The translations under genes were made by a program, and so were the position numbers. The notes under the pieces are model-generated. The model made no database searches, was not told the origin of the DNA, and worked only from the letters and a program-made list of their open reading frames with translations. From Actinoplanes sandaracinus (GTDB lineage: Bacteria; Actinomycetota; Actinomycetes; Mycobacteriales; Micromonosporaceae), in the NCBI RefSeq assembly GCF_030009775.1, contig NZ_JASCTH010000007.1, forward strand, positions 186,001 to 250,000: a stretch of DNA of 64,000 nucleotides, read 5' to 3'. This document shows, one piece after another, positions 33,785 to 41,741 of the stretch. Every line of letters begins with the position of its first letter. Positions within the stretch are counted from its first letter, which is position 1.

Positions 33785-34822
33785 TTACCTCCCCGCCCGG
33801 CGGATGATCCGCCGGCATCGATTCTCGAGCATGAGGCAGGCTACCCAGTAGTGGCGGAACGCCGGGTTCGTGGTCTGCCGGTGGTGGTAGCGGTAGTAGA
33901 TCTGCTGCACGATCACCGCCAGCCGGAACAGGCCGAACACCTCGTAGAACGCCCACTCCCGGTCGGTCAGCGCGATGCCGGTGCGGGTGCGGTAATAGTC
34001 GACGACCTCGCGGCGGGTGAGCATGCCGGGCGTGTGGGTGGGCTGGCGGCGGAAGGCCCGGAACACCGGCCCGTCGTCGGCCTGCACCCAGTAGGCCAGC
34101 GCCCCGCCCAGGTCCATCAGCGGGTCGCCGAGGGTCGCCATCTCCCAGTCCAGCAGGGCCACCGGCCGGGTCGGGTCGTCGGGGGCGAAGACCACGTTGT
34201 CGAAGCGGAAGTCGTTGTGGATCAGGCAGGTGCCGCGGTCGGCGGGCTGGTTGTCGCGCAGCCACGCCATCACCTTCTCGAACGAGCCCACGTTGCGGGT
34301 GCGGGCCGCCCGGTAGCGTTTCGACCAGCCGTCGACCTGCCGGGCCACGTACCCCGCGCCTCTGCCCAGGTCGGTGAGACCGGCGGCGGCCGGGTCGACG
34401 GCGTGCAGGTCAATCAGGAGATCCAGCACCCGGGTGCAGAGCCGCCGCACCTCGGCCGGCGGCAGGTCGAGACCGAGCTCCTTGCGGGGGATGTGCCCTT
34501 CGACCCGCTCCATCACGTAGAACGGCGAGCCGATCACCGACTCTTCCTCGCAGTACGCGACCATCCGCGGCACGTAGCCGAAGACCGGCGCCAGCTTCGA
34601 CTGGATGCGGTACTCGCGGCCCATGTCGTGGGCGCTCGCCGCCTTCCTCCCGGCCGGCGGGCGGCGCAGGATCAGGTCACGATCGGGGTAGCGCAGCAGG
34701 TAGGTGAGGTTGGAGGCCCCGCCGGAGAACTGCCGGACCTCGGGCGTGCCGTCGAGGCCCAGCCACTGGCCCACCGCGGCGACGTCGAAGGCGTCCTCGG
34801 CGCGGACCGGGCGGAGACTCAC
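33785..34822 (-). CDS. APH-like phosphotransferase (ACAD10/11-associated type)
   Basis: A 345-residue kinase-fold protein of the aminoglycoside-phosphotransferase superfamily. It shows the N-lobe VRQFSGGASNLTYLLRY, catalytic loop CLIHNDFRFDNVVF and DLGGALAYW/LLDWEMATLGDP for metal binding. In mammals the same domain is fused to acyl-CoA dehydrogenases ACAD10/11, which degrade 4-hydroxy acids after phosphorylation, and bacterial homologues lie beside acyl-CoA dehydrogenase genes as here. GTG 34822 overlaps the SDR stop (GTGA). Probable role: phosphorylating a hydroxyacyl-CoA intermediate; the inference rests on family and neighbours. Confidence 0.88.
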   Translation of the reverse strand: MSLRPVRAEDAFDVAAVGQWLGLDGTPEVRQFSGGASNLTYLLRYPDRDLILRRPPAGRKAASAHDMGREYRIQSKLAPVFGYVPRMVAYCEEESVIGSPFYVMERVEGHIPRKELGLDLPPAEVRRLCTRVLDLLIDLHAVDPAAAGLTDLGRGAGYVARQVDGWSKRYRAARTRNVGSFEKVMAWLRDNQPADRGTCLIHNDFRFDNVVFAPDDPTRPVALLDWEMATLGDPLMDLGGALAYWVQADDGPVFRAFRRQPTHTPGMLTRREVVDYYRTRTGIALTDREWAFYEVFGLFRLAVIVQQIYYRYHHRQTTNPAFRHYWVACLMLENRCRRIIRRAGR

Positions 34823-35556
34823 GTCAGCTTCCGGACGACCGACAGCGGCAGAGTGCGCATGGCGACGCCGATCGGCACCCACGGCCACGCCGGGACGTAC
34901 GCCTTCGCCTTGCGCTTCTCGATGGCGGCGACCATCGCGCGGACACCGGCCGGGGTGTCCACCATGAACCGGGTCTTCTGTGTGACGTGCTCGTTCATCT
35001 CCGACCGGATGTAGCCGGGGAAGATCACCGAGACGTCGACGCCGCGGATGCGTTCGGAGCGGACGCCCTCGGCGATCGCGGCGACACCGGCCTTGGTGGC
35101 GGCATAGGTGGTCATCGCCCGGCGCATGCCGCGCAGGGCGGACATCGACGAGATGAGCACGAGGTGGCCGCGCTGCTGGGCCCGGAAGATCTCCAGCGCG
35201 GCCTCGGTCTGTGCCAGCGCCCCGACGAAGTTGACCATCGCGGTGGACCGGTTGGCGTCCCACCGGCCGGTGCCCAGCGGCGCGCCCTTGCCGAGCCCGG
35301 CGTTGACGATCACCCGGTCGATGCGGCCGAACTCCTCGGCGAACTCCCGGAACACGGTGAACACGGCCTGGTCGTCGGTGACGTCGAGGGCGCGCACGCT
35401 GACCCGGGTTCCGGCCAGTTCCTTCTGGAGCGCGGTGAGCCGGTCGGTGCGGCGGGCGCACAGCGCGAGGTCGTAGCCGAGCGCGGCGAACTGCCGGGCC
35501 ATCTCCTCACCGAGACCGGCGCTCGCGCCGGTGATCAGCACGACCCCCTTGCTCAT
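34819..35556 (-). CDS. Short-chain dehydrogenase/reductase
   Basis: A 245-residue Rossmann oxidoreductase: cofactor loop TGASAGLGEEMA, DVTDDQA, NAGLG, and the catalytic Ser/Tyr/Lys as ISSMSAL ... YAATKAG. A basic residue pair after the second strand (CARRTDR) suggests NADP preference. ATG 35556 overlaps the preceding SDR stop and the stop overlaps the phosphotransferase start, so translation is coupled. Likely acts on a hydroxy- or keto-acyl or sterol-like intermediate. Confidence 0.9.
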   Translation of the reverse strand: MSKGVVLITGASAGLGEEMARQFAALGYDLALCARRTDRLTALQKELAGTRVSVRALDVTDDQAVFTVFREFAEEFGRIDRVIVNAGLGKGAPLGTGRWDANRSTAMVNFVGALAQTEAALEIFRAQQRGHLVLISSMSALRGMRRAMTTYAATKAGVAAIAEGVRSERIRGVDVSVIFPGYIRSEMNEHVTQKTRFMVDTPAGVRAMVAAIEKRKAKAYVPAWPWVPIGVAMRTLPLSVVRKLT

Positions 35557-36344
35557 CGGGCGCCTCCGTCGAGCTCGCCGCGCCGGATCTTGGCGCCGGT
35601 GGCGATCATCCGACGGTCGTACAGGCGGCGGGCGAACCGTTTCGCCCAGTACGCGGCGCGGGCCGGCCGGTCGGGCAGGATCAGGAATCTCCGCGCGTCG
35701 ACGTCGCGGAGCACCCGGGCGGCGATCTCGTCCGCGCCGAGCGGCGCCTTGTCGATCAGCTTGGTGGCGGCCTGTTCCATCATCGGGTCGTCGCCGGACA
35801 TCGAGGCCGCCAGGTTGGTGCGGAAGAACGTCGGGCACACCACCGAGACGTCCACACCCCACGGGCCCAGCTCGTGGCGCAGCGTCTCGGAGAGGGCGAC
35901 GACCGCGGCCTTGCTCGCGCTGTACGAGCTCATCGCCGGCGGGTGCATCAGGCCGGCGGCCGACGCCACGTTCACCACGTGACCGCTGCCCTGTTTCTTG
36001 AACAGCGGGGTGAAGGTCCGGCAGCCGTGCACCGCCCCGAGCACGTTGACGCTCAGCACCCGCTGCCAGTGCTCGGCGCTGAGCAGGTCGATCCGGCCAC
36101 CGGCCGCGATCCCGGCGTTGTTGACCAGCACGTCCAGGCCGCCGTACTCCTGCCGTACCCGGTCGAGAGCGGCGGCCCAGTCGGCCTCGGAGGTGATGTC
36201 GAGTCTCTGGAAGGCGGCGCCGCCCGGCAGGGCGGCCGGCTCGTTGAGGTCGGTGACCAGCACCCGGTCGCCGCGGGCCGCGAAGCGGGCGGCCAGCGCG
36301 GCGCCGAGGCCGGAGGCGCCGCCGGTGATCAGGACACGTTTCAT
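35553..36344 (-). CDS. Short-chain dehydrogenase/reductase
   Basis: A 263-residue SDR with TGGASGLGAALA, DLNEPAAL (Asp for NAD preference), NNAGIAAGG and the catalytic S...YSASKAA. The C-terminus is extended and basic (AKRFARRLYDRRMIATGAKI), which may aid membrane or partner contact. ATG 36344 overlaps the acyl-CoA dehydrogenase stop. It is a paralogue of the next gene; the pair probably handles one pathway step in each direction or two successive alcohol oxidations. Confidence 0.9.
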   Translation of the reverse strand: MKRVLITGGASGLGAALAARFAARGDRVLVTDLNEPAALPGGAAFQRLDITSEADWAAALDRVRQEYGGLDVLVNNAGIAAGGRIDLLSAEHWQRVLSVNVLGAVHGCRTFTPLFKKQGSGHVVNVASAAGLMHPPAMSSYSASKAAVVALSETLRHELGPWGVDVSVVCPTFFRTNLAASMSGDDPMMEQAATKLIDKAPLGADEIAARVLRDVDARRFLILPDRPARAAYWAKRFARRLYDRRMIATGAKIRRGELDGGAR

Positions 36345-37582
36345 CGGGTGGCTCCATGCTGTGCGAGTTCGATACGGGCGATGACGCCGCGGTGCACCTC
36401 GTCGGGCCCGTCGGCGAGCCGGATGGCGCGGGCCGCGGTCCAGGCGTGGGCGAGCGGGAAGTCGCTGGACAGCCCGGCGCCGCCGTGGATCTGCATGGCG
36501 AAGTCGATGACCTGCTGAGCGACGTTCGGGGCGGCCACCTTGATCTGGCTGACCTCCGACATCGACGCCAGCGGGCCCTCGGTGTCGAGTTTCCACGCCG
36601 CGTGCATGATCAGCAGCCGGAGCGAGTTGATCGCGATACGGGCGTCGGCGATGCGTTCGCGGTTGCCGCCCAGGTCGGCGAGCGGCTTGCCGAACGCGGT
36701 GCGGGACAGGCCGCGTTCGCACGCCAGGTGCAGGGCGCGTTCGGCGAGACCGACCAGGCGCATGGCGTGGTGGACCCGGCCCGGGCCGAGGCGGCCCTGT
36801 GCGATCTCGAAGGCGCGGCCCGGTCCGGCGATGACGTTCGACAGCGGCACGCGCACGTTCGTGAACGACACCTCGCCGTGGCCGAACGGCTCGTCGAAGA
36901 AGCCCATCGTGTCGAGCATTCGCTCCACTCGCACGCCCGGCGTGTCCAGGGGCACCAGGACCATCGAGTGGCGGCTGTAGCGGTGCGCCCCGGGGTCGGT
37001 CAGGCCCATCACGATCAGCAGCCGGCAGTCGGGGTGGCCGACGCCGGTGGTCCACCACTTGCGGCCGTCGAGGACCACCTCGTCACCGTCGACGACCGCG
37101 GTGAGCCGCATGTTCGTGGCGTCCGAGGAGGCCACCCCGGGTTCGGTCATGGCGAAGGCGCTGCGGATGGCGCCGTCGAGCAGTGGGTCCAGCCAGCGGT
37201 CGCGCTGCTCCGGGGAGCCGTATTTCAGCAGTACCTCGGCGTTGCCGGTGTCCGGGGCGTTGCAGTTGAAGACGTACGGCGCCAGGAAGGACCAGCCGGT
37301 CGCCTCGGCCACCGGCGCGTACTCGGCGTTCGACAGGCCGGCGCCGCCGCGGGTGCCGTACCGGGCGGCGTACTGCCCCTCGTGCCCGGCGGGCAGGAAC
37401 AGGTTCCACAGCCCCTGGTCACGGGCCTTGCGGCGCAGTTCCCGGACCTCCTCGGGCACGTGCCAGCGACCGTCGCCGTCGGGCCGGGGCAGCCGGCTCT
37501 CCAGCGGCTCGATCTCGTCGCGTATGAAGGCCCGCACCGCCTCGGTCAGCTCGGCGGCGCGCTCGGAAGGCGTGAAATCCAT
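36341..37582 (-). CDS. Acyl-CoA dehydrogenase (ACAD11-like)
   Basis: A 413-residue flavin enzyme that introduces the alpha-beta double bond into acyl-CoA. Seen are AFAMTEPGVASSDATNM (FAD-binding signature), WWTTGVGHPDCRLLIVMG, GRLGPGRVHHAMRLVGLAERAL, and QIHGGAGLSSDFPLAHAWTAARAIRLADGPDEVH with the C-terminal signature. Length and domains match the ACAD11-like group that co-occurs with APH-like kinases. ATG 37582 starts 9 bases after the haloacid dehalogenase-like gene. It is the central enzyme of the operon. Confidence 0.93.
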   Translation of the reverse strand: MDFTPSERAAELTEAVRAFIRDEIEPLESRLPRPDGDGRWHVPEEVRELRRKARDQGLWNLFLPAGHEGQYAARYGTRGGAGLSNAEYAPVAEATGWSFLAPYVFNCNAPDTGNAEVLLKYGSPEQRDRWLDPLLDGAIRSAFAMTEPGVASSDATNMRLTAVVDGDEVVLDGRKWWTTGVGHPDCRLLIVMGLTDPGAHRYSRHSMVLVPLDTPGVRVERMLDTMGFFDEPFGHGEVSFTNVRVPLSNVIAGPGRAFEIAQGRLGPGRVHHAMRLVGLAERALHLACERGLSRTAFGKPLADLGGNRERIADARIAINSLRLLIMHAAWKLDTEGPLASMSEVSQIKVAAPNVAQQVIDFAMQIHGGAGLSSDFPLAHAWTAARAIRLADGPDEVHRGVIARIELAQHGATR

Positions 37583-37591
37583 GCGCTCAAG

Positions 37592-38380
37592 TTAGAGGTT
37601 CCCGCCGCCGCCGGCTTGATCCTGTGCGACAGGCATTTGATCCAGCGCGACAAACGCCTGCTCGACCGCATCCGCGAACGCGCCCATGGACGCGAACTCG
37701 AGGTCGTAGGAGAAGTCGCCGCCCGGCGGCGGGGTGGCGCCCCAGCCGGGCCGATCGCCCCGGCGGTTGATCCACACCGACGGCAGGCCCTCGCGCTTGG
37801 CCGGCACGTGGTCGTGGAACAGGCTCTGCGCCACGTGCAACAGCTCGCCACGCCGCACGCCCAGCCGCGGCAGGGTGGCGTCGAGGGCGCGGAAGTGGTT
37901 TCCGGCGGGCTTGTAGGCGCCGGCGTCCTCGGCCGTGATGATCGCCGCGAAGTCGCCGCGCAGCCGCTTGTTGCTGCCGGCGAACCCGTCGCGGTGCACG
38001 TTGGAGACCACGATCAGCCGGTAGCGCCCGGCGAGCCGGGCCAGCGCGTCCGGCGAGTCCGGGAAGGCCGGCCAGTCCGCGACGGAGTCGCCGAGCCGCC
38101 GTGCCCACTCGTGCGGGACCGGCCGCCCGAGTCCGGCGCCGGTGCGGCGGAACGCCTCGGCGATCACCTCCGGATAGCGGGCCGCCGGGGTCTCCCGCTC
38201 GACGGCGGCCTCATGATCGGCGTACGCGCCCAGCAGCTCCTCGTCGGTGAGGTCCAGGCCCTGCTCACGGGCCCACGGCGCCATGACGGCGGCGATGCCC
38301 GCCTCCCAGTCGATGAGCGTGCCGTAACAGTCGAAGCTGAGCGCCTTGAACGTGGTGAGGTCCAGTCCGTCATCGGTCAT
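37592..38380 (-). CDS. Haloacid dehalogenase type II (HAD superfamily)
   Basis: A 262-residue HAD hydrolase with SFDCYGTLIDWEAG (nucleophile Asp and the Tyr/Cys of type II), VVSNVHRDG (motif II Ser/Asn), a Lys in AYKPAGNHF (motif III) and VAQSLFHDHVPAK near motif IV. It acts on 2-haloacids or small phosphoesters. ATG 38380 follows the family N-terminus; the frame upstream (to 38497) overlaps the promoter of the SRPBCC gene. It is likely the first gene of the lipid-catabolic operon because only 9 bases separate it from the acyl-CoA dehydrogenase. Confidence 0.88.
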   Translation of the reverse strand: MTDDGLDLTTFKALSFDCYGTLIDWEAGIAAVMAPWAREQGLDLTDEELLGAYADHEAAVERETPAARYPEVIAEAFRRTGAGLGRPVPHEWARRLGDSVADWPAFPDSPDALARLAGRYRLIVVSNVHRDGFAGSNKRLRGDFAAIITAEDAGAYKPAGNHFRALDATLPRLGVRRGELLHVAQSLFHDHVPAKREGLPSVWINRRGDRPGWGATPPPGGDFSYDLEFASMGAFADAVEQAFVALDQMPVAQDQAGGGGNL

Positions 38381-38487
38381 GTGTCCATCCTGCGTCCCGG
38401 CGGCCTCCCGCGCCCGGTCCGTCCACAGGCGGCACAGGATCAGCGGCCGGGTGCATAGGACGCCGGACACGGGGAAGTCCTCCTGGC

Positions 38488-38895
38488 GTGAAGGCACGAA
38501 CGGACACCACCAGCATCACCGGTTCGTACGGCTTCAACGCGCCGCCCGAAGTGGTCTTCGGCGTACTGACCGATCCGGACCGGGCGGCACGATGGCTGCC
38601 CGGCCCCGGGCAGGTCGTCGCGGCGAGCACCGAGCGGGTACGGATCGCCGACGGGCAGCGTTCCCGCGACTACGGCGTGGAGATCGCCGCCGACGAGCTG
38701 CGGGTGCTCTGGCGGTCGCTGGACTCCGGCGGCGCCCACGGCGTGGCCCGCGTCGAGGACGCGCCGGGCGGCGGCAGCGTGGTCCACGCCGAGGTCACGG
38801 CGCCGGACGGCGACGAGAAGACCGTGACGGACCTGCTCGACGAAGCCATGGGCGGACTGCGGTCCGAAGTCAGCGACAACTTCAACGCGGGGTGA
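38488..38895 (+). CDS. SRPBCC (START-like) domain protein
   Basis: A 135-residue helix-grip protein. FNAPPEVVFGVLTDPDRAARWLPGPGQV is the N-terminal START/SRPBCC signature and the C-terminal amphipathic helix is EKTVTDLLDEAMGGLRSEVSDNF. Such proteins bind hydrophobic ligands or act as cyclase or AHSA1-like modules. The start is GTG 38488. It is followed at 4 bases by a 38-residue acidic ORF, then by hemerythrin, suggesting a small stress operon. Confidence 0.82.
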   Translation: MKARTDTTSITGSYGFNAPPEVVFGVLTDPDRAARWLPGPGQVVAASTERVRIADGQRSRDYGVEIAADELRVLWRSLDSGGAHGVARVEDAPGGGSVVHAEVTAPDGDEKTVTDLLDEAMGGLRSEVSDNFNAG

Positions 38896-38899
38896 ACCG

Positions 38900-39016
38900 A
38901 TGAGTCAGCAGCCACAGACACCCGACGAGCAGCCGGAACCCGACGAGGTCCCCGGCGAGCAGCCACCGGAGGAGCCCGGCCCCGACGACGTCGAAGGGCC
39001 GGAACCCACCGACTGA
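38900..39016 (+). CDS. Small acidic proline-rich protein (38 aa)
   Basis: A 38-codon ORF, MSQQPQTPDEQPEPDE at its start and ending EGPEPTD. It has about 11 Pro and 13 acidic residues and no Lys or Arg, so it would be unstructured and strongly negative. A GGGG-type ribosome site lies a few bases upstream, and it sits 4 bases after SRPBCC and 25 before hemerythrin. It could be a real small protein or only a leader; no homologue is recognised. Confidence 0.5.
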   Translation: MSQQPQTPDEQPEPDEVPGEQPPEEPGPDDVEGPEPTD

Positions 39017-39041
39017 ACTTCCGAACGCGAAGGAGGACACC

Positions 39042-39605
39042 GTGACCGACGCCCCCCGTACCGACGTGATCGACATCCTGACCGACGACCACCGTGACGT
39101 GACCGCGCTGATCACCTCGATCTGGTCGGTCGCCGACCCGATGATCCGCCGGGACCTCACCGACACCGCGATCAGCGAGCTGGTGCGCCACGCGGTCGCC
39201 GAGGAGATGTACGTCTACCCGGCCATGCGCAAGCACATGCCCGGCGGCGAGAAGGCCGTGGAACACGACGTGGAGGAACACAAGCAGCTCGAAGAGACGA
39301 TGAAGAAGCTGGAGGCCGCCGACGTCTCCAGCGCCGAGTTCGACAACGCCCTCCGCAAGCTGGAGACGGTCCTGGCCGACCACATCCAGGACGAGGAGAA
39401 CGAGCACTTCCCCGAGCTGCGGCGGCACATCCCGCGCGAGGAACTGGTCGAACTGGCCGGCAAGGTCGAGACCGCCAAGAAGCTGGCGCCGACCCGGCCG
39501 CACCCCAACGCGCCCAACAGCGCGCTGTTCCACAAGCTGGTCGGCCCGGGAGTGGGCCTCGTCGACCGGCTCCGCGACCACCTCACCGGCCGCGCCACGA
39601 AGTAG
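39042..39605 (+). CDS. Hemerythrin HHE domain protein
   Basis: A 187-residue four-helix bundle. The metal ligands can be followed: ILTDDHRDVTAL (helix 1 His), HAVAEEMYVYP (His and Glu), EHDVEEHKQLE (two His), and LADHIQDEENEHFPEL (His, Glu). This HHE group binds a di-iron site and is linked to oxygen, NO or oxidative stress. A basic C-terminal tail (residues 150-187) is an addition. GTG 39042 with AAGGAGG upstream. A strong hairpin follows. Confidence 0.9.
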   Translation: MTDAPRTDVIDILTDDHRDVTALITSIWSVADPMIRRDLTDTAISELVRHAVAEEMYVYPAMRKHMPGGEKAVEHDVEEHKQLEETMKKLEAADVSSAEFDNALRKLETVLADHIQDEENEHFPELRRHIPREELVELAGKVETAKKLAPTRPHPNAPNSALFHKLVGPGVGLVDRLRDHLTGRATK

Positions 39606-39623
39606 GCCCGGCCCCTGCCCGAT

Positions 39624-39657
39624 CGAGGCCCCGCCGGGTTCGCCCGGCGGGGCCTCG
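39624..39657. terminator. Strong bidirectional terminator hairpin
   Basis: A perfect 15-base stem, CGAGGCCCCGCCGGG and its complement, with a TTCG tetraloop. It lies between the convergent hemerythrin and alpha/beta-hydrolase genes. Confidence 0.85.
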
Positions 39658-39670
39658 TGGGCGTTGCCCG

Positions 39671-40450
39671 CTATGCGCTCACGGGCGCCGGGCGCGTGCT
39701 GGAGCTGCGCAGATAGGCGGCGATGGCGGCCGCCGAGCGGCGGCCCGAGGTCGTCATGACATTGTGGGCGGCGGCGGGCACCGTCACCGAGACCCCTCCA
39801 GTCAAGACCGCGACCTGGGTACGCCAGCGCAACGGCGCCACCGGGTCCAGCGCGCCACCCAGCACCAGCGGCGGCACCGGCAGCCGGCACAGGTCGCCTT
39901 CGATCGCGTTGCGCACCGAGTGGCCGACCGTGGCCAGCACCCGCCACGGTTTGGCGTCGGCCACGTCGCGGGCCAGCACCGCCGCCTGCCAAGGGGCCTC
40001 GACGAACAGATCGGCGAACCAGCGGCCCACCAGGGCGCGCCGGGAGCGGGCCGCCGGGTCGCAGGTCGGGCTCGCCAGCACGATGGCCGCTACCAGGTCC
40101 GGGCGGAGCACCGCCAGGCGGGCCACCACCTCGGCGCCGAACGAGTGCCCCGCGACGCACACCCGGGACAGGCCGAGCGCGTCCAGCCAGGCGGCGAGGT
40201 GGGCGGCGTGACGGCTCACGTCGTACGCCCGCCGTGGCTTGTCGCTGTGCCCGAAGCCCGGCAGGTCAGGCACCAGAACCGGATGGCGGCCGGCCAGGGC
40301 CCGGGCGGTCGGCATCAGATAGCGGTGCGACACGGCGAGGCCGTGCACCAGGACCACCGGCAGGCCGCCGGCCCGGCAGTCGTGGCGGTCGTGCGTGCGC
40401 ACCCCGCCGACGGTCGTCCAGCGGCCGGCGAACGCGGATTCCTCACGCAT
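39671..40450 (-). CDS. Alpha/beta hydrolase
   Basis: A 259-residue hydrolase with VVLVHGLAVSHRYLMP (oxyanion), nucleophile motif AGHSFGAEV (Ser about 101), an Asp region GGALDPVAPL and a C-terminal AAHNVM for His. ATG 40450 starts near the divergent CmtR promoter. It contains no signal peptide. Substrate unknown; esterase or lactonase is possible. It is convergent with hemerythrin and not part of an operon. Confidence 0.87.
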   Translation of the reverse strand: MREESAFAGRWTTVGGVRTHDRHDCRAGGLPVVLVHGLAVSHRYLMPTARALAGRHPVLVPDLPGFGHSDKPRRAYDVSRHAAHLAAWLDALGLSRVCVAGHSFGAEVVARLAVLRPDLVAAIVLASPTCDPAARSRRALVGRWFADLFVEAPWQAAVLARDVADAKPWRVLATVGHSVRNAIEGDLCRLPVPPLVLGGALDPVAPLRWRTQVAVLTGGVSVTVPAAAHNVMTTSGRRSAAAIAAYLRSSSTRPAPVSA

Positions 40451-40593
40451 CGCCCCGACTTACCCCGCTGGATCATCGTCTACGCGGCGTGCGGGGAAAG
40501 CGCCGTTCGACGCTCACGTCCCTTCCGCGGCCGGCCTCGTCGCGACCGGCGACCGGCTCGATGATCGAGCGACGATGATCGCGGCGATGCGAA

Positions 40594-40613
40594 AGTACAG
40601 GTTTGACTGTACT
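40594..40613. promoter_or_regulatory. CmtR-type metal operator
   Basis: AGTACAG-GTTTGA-CTGTACT is a perfect 7-base-arm inverted repeat ending 9 bases before the GTG of the CmtR-like gene. Its position suits repression by the ArsR-family regulator and release by metal. Confidence 0.65.
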
Positions 40614-40622
40614 GTCTTCGGC

Positions 40623-40952
40623 GTGGAGATCCTGACTCACGGTTCGGTGCTGGCCCGCTTCGGTCACGCCCTGTCCGACGCGACCCGGGCCCGGCTGCTG
40701 CTGGCGCTGCGTGACGGGCCCGGTTATCCGGCCGAGCTGGCCGAGTTGCTGGGCTGCACCCGGCAGAAGCTGTCCAACCATCTCGCCTGCCTCCGCGGCT
40801 GCGGTCTGGTGGTCGCGGTGCCCGAGGGCCGCCGGGTCCGCTACGAACTGGCCGACCCGCGCCTGGCGCACGCGCTCGAGGACCTGATCTCCGTGGTGCT
40901 CGCCGTCGACCCGGAAGCCTGCGCCGACGCGGCCACGAAAGGATGCTGCTGA
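40623..40952 (+). CDS. cmtR: CmtR-like ArsR-family metal sensor
   Basis: A 109-residue winged-helix regulator. HALSDATRARLLLALRDGPGYPAELAELLG and LSNHLACLRGCGLVVAVPEGRRVRYELAD match CmtR of Mycobacterium tuberculosis, which binds Cd(II)/Pb(II) through two Cys in the recognition-helix CLRGC motif and one C-terminal Cys. CLRGC is at about residues 58-62, and a Cys in PEACADAATKGCC could be the third ligand. GTG 40623 aligns with the CmtR start and lies just after the operator; ATG 40575 would put the operator inside the coding region. It overlaps the efflux gene by one base (TGATG). Confidence 0.88.
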   Translation: MEILTHGSVLARFGHALSDATRARLLLALRDGPGYPAELAELLGCTRQKLSNHLACLRGCGLVVAVPEGRRVRYELADPRLAHALEDLISVVLAVDPEACADAATKGCC

Positions 40953-41689
40953 TGGGCGCCCCGGCGGCGCGCCGGGCGGTGCTCCACCGGCGGGTCCGGC
41001 TGCTGGTCGCCGCGACCATCACCTACAACGTGATCGAGGCGATCGTGGCGATCACCGCGGGCACGATCGCGTCATCGACCGCACTGATCGGGTTCGGTCT
41101 GGACTCGGTGATCGAGGTGTCGTCGGCCGCCGCGGTGGCCTGGCAGTTCGCCGGCGCCGACCCGGAGCGCCGGGAGAAGGCGGCGCTGCGGGTCATCGCG
41201 GTCTCGTTCTTCGCGCTGGCGGCGTATGTCGGCGTCGAATCGGTGCGGGCGCTGGCTTCCGGCGCCGAGGCCGAACACTCGACGGTCGGCCTGGTGCTGG
41301 CCGCGGTCTCGCTGGCCGTGATGCCCGGCCTGTCCTATGCCCAGCGCCGGGCCGGCCGCGAGCTCGGGTCCCGGTCGGCGGTCGCCGACTCGAAACAGAC
41401 GCTGCTGTGCACGTACCTCTCCGCGGTGTTGCTCGTCGGTCTCGTCGTGAACAGCCTGTTCGGGTGGTCGTGGGCCGACCCGGTCGCGGCGCTGGTGATC
41501 GCCGCGGTGGCGGTGCGGGAGGGCCGCGAGGCCTGGCGCGGCGACGTCTGCTGCGTGGTCCCGGCCGAGGCGGCGCCCCGGGACGCCGACGTGTGCGGCT
41601 GTTCCACACCCGGCTGCTGCTCCCCCGCCGGAGCGGTGCGGGACGTCGTGATCCTGACACGGCCGGACGGCGAACCCGCCGACCGGTGA
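40952..41689 (+). CDS. CDF-like heavy-metal efflux transporter
   Basis: A 245-residue membrane protein of the cation diffusion facilitator superfamily with about six helices. Metal-binding residues are indicated by NVIEAIVAITAG, GFGLDSVIEVSSA (Asp in helix 2) and SKQTLLCTYLSAVLL/WADPVAALVIAA (Asp in helix 5). The C-terminus has a Cys-rich tail (VCCVVP, DVCGCSTPGCCSPAG; seven Cys in about 27 residues) that could bind soft metals. I choose ATG 40952 with AAAGGA 8 bases upstream. It overlaps the cmtR stop, so both form a metal-sensing efflux operon, probably Cd/Pb/Zn. Confidence 0.87.
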   Translation: MGAPAARRAVLHRRVRLLVAATITYNVIEAIVAITAGTIASSTALIGFGLDSVIEVSSAAAVAWQFAGADPERREKAALRVIAVSFFALAAYVGVESVRALASGAEAEHSTVGLVLAAVSLAVMPGLSYAQRRAGRELGSRSAVADSKQTLLCTYLSAVLLVGLVVNSLFGWSWADPVAALVIAAVAVREGREAWRGDVCCVVPAEAAPRDADVCGCSTPGCCSPAGAVRDVVILTRPDGEPADR

Positions 41690-41719
41690 GGGGTGCCCGC
41701 CAGGATCGGCAGGCACCCC
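41690..41719. terminator. Hairpin terminator
   Basis: Twelve-base arms GGGGTGCCCGCC and GGCAGGCACCCC (one mismatch) with a 6-base loop, between the convergent efflux and chemoreceptor genes. Confidence 0.7.
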
Positions 41720-41741
41720 GAAGGTTCGGAGAAGGGGCTGG

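Noticed and set aside
36356..38458. Plus-strand open frame of 700 codons
   Set aside because: It is antisense to the acyl-CoA dehydrogenase and HAD genes.
40575..40622. ATG start for the CmtR-like gene
   Set aside because: It would place the perfect operator inside the coding region and add residues that do not match CmtR.
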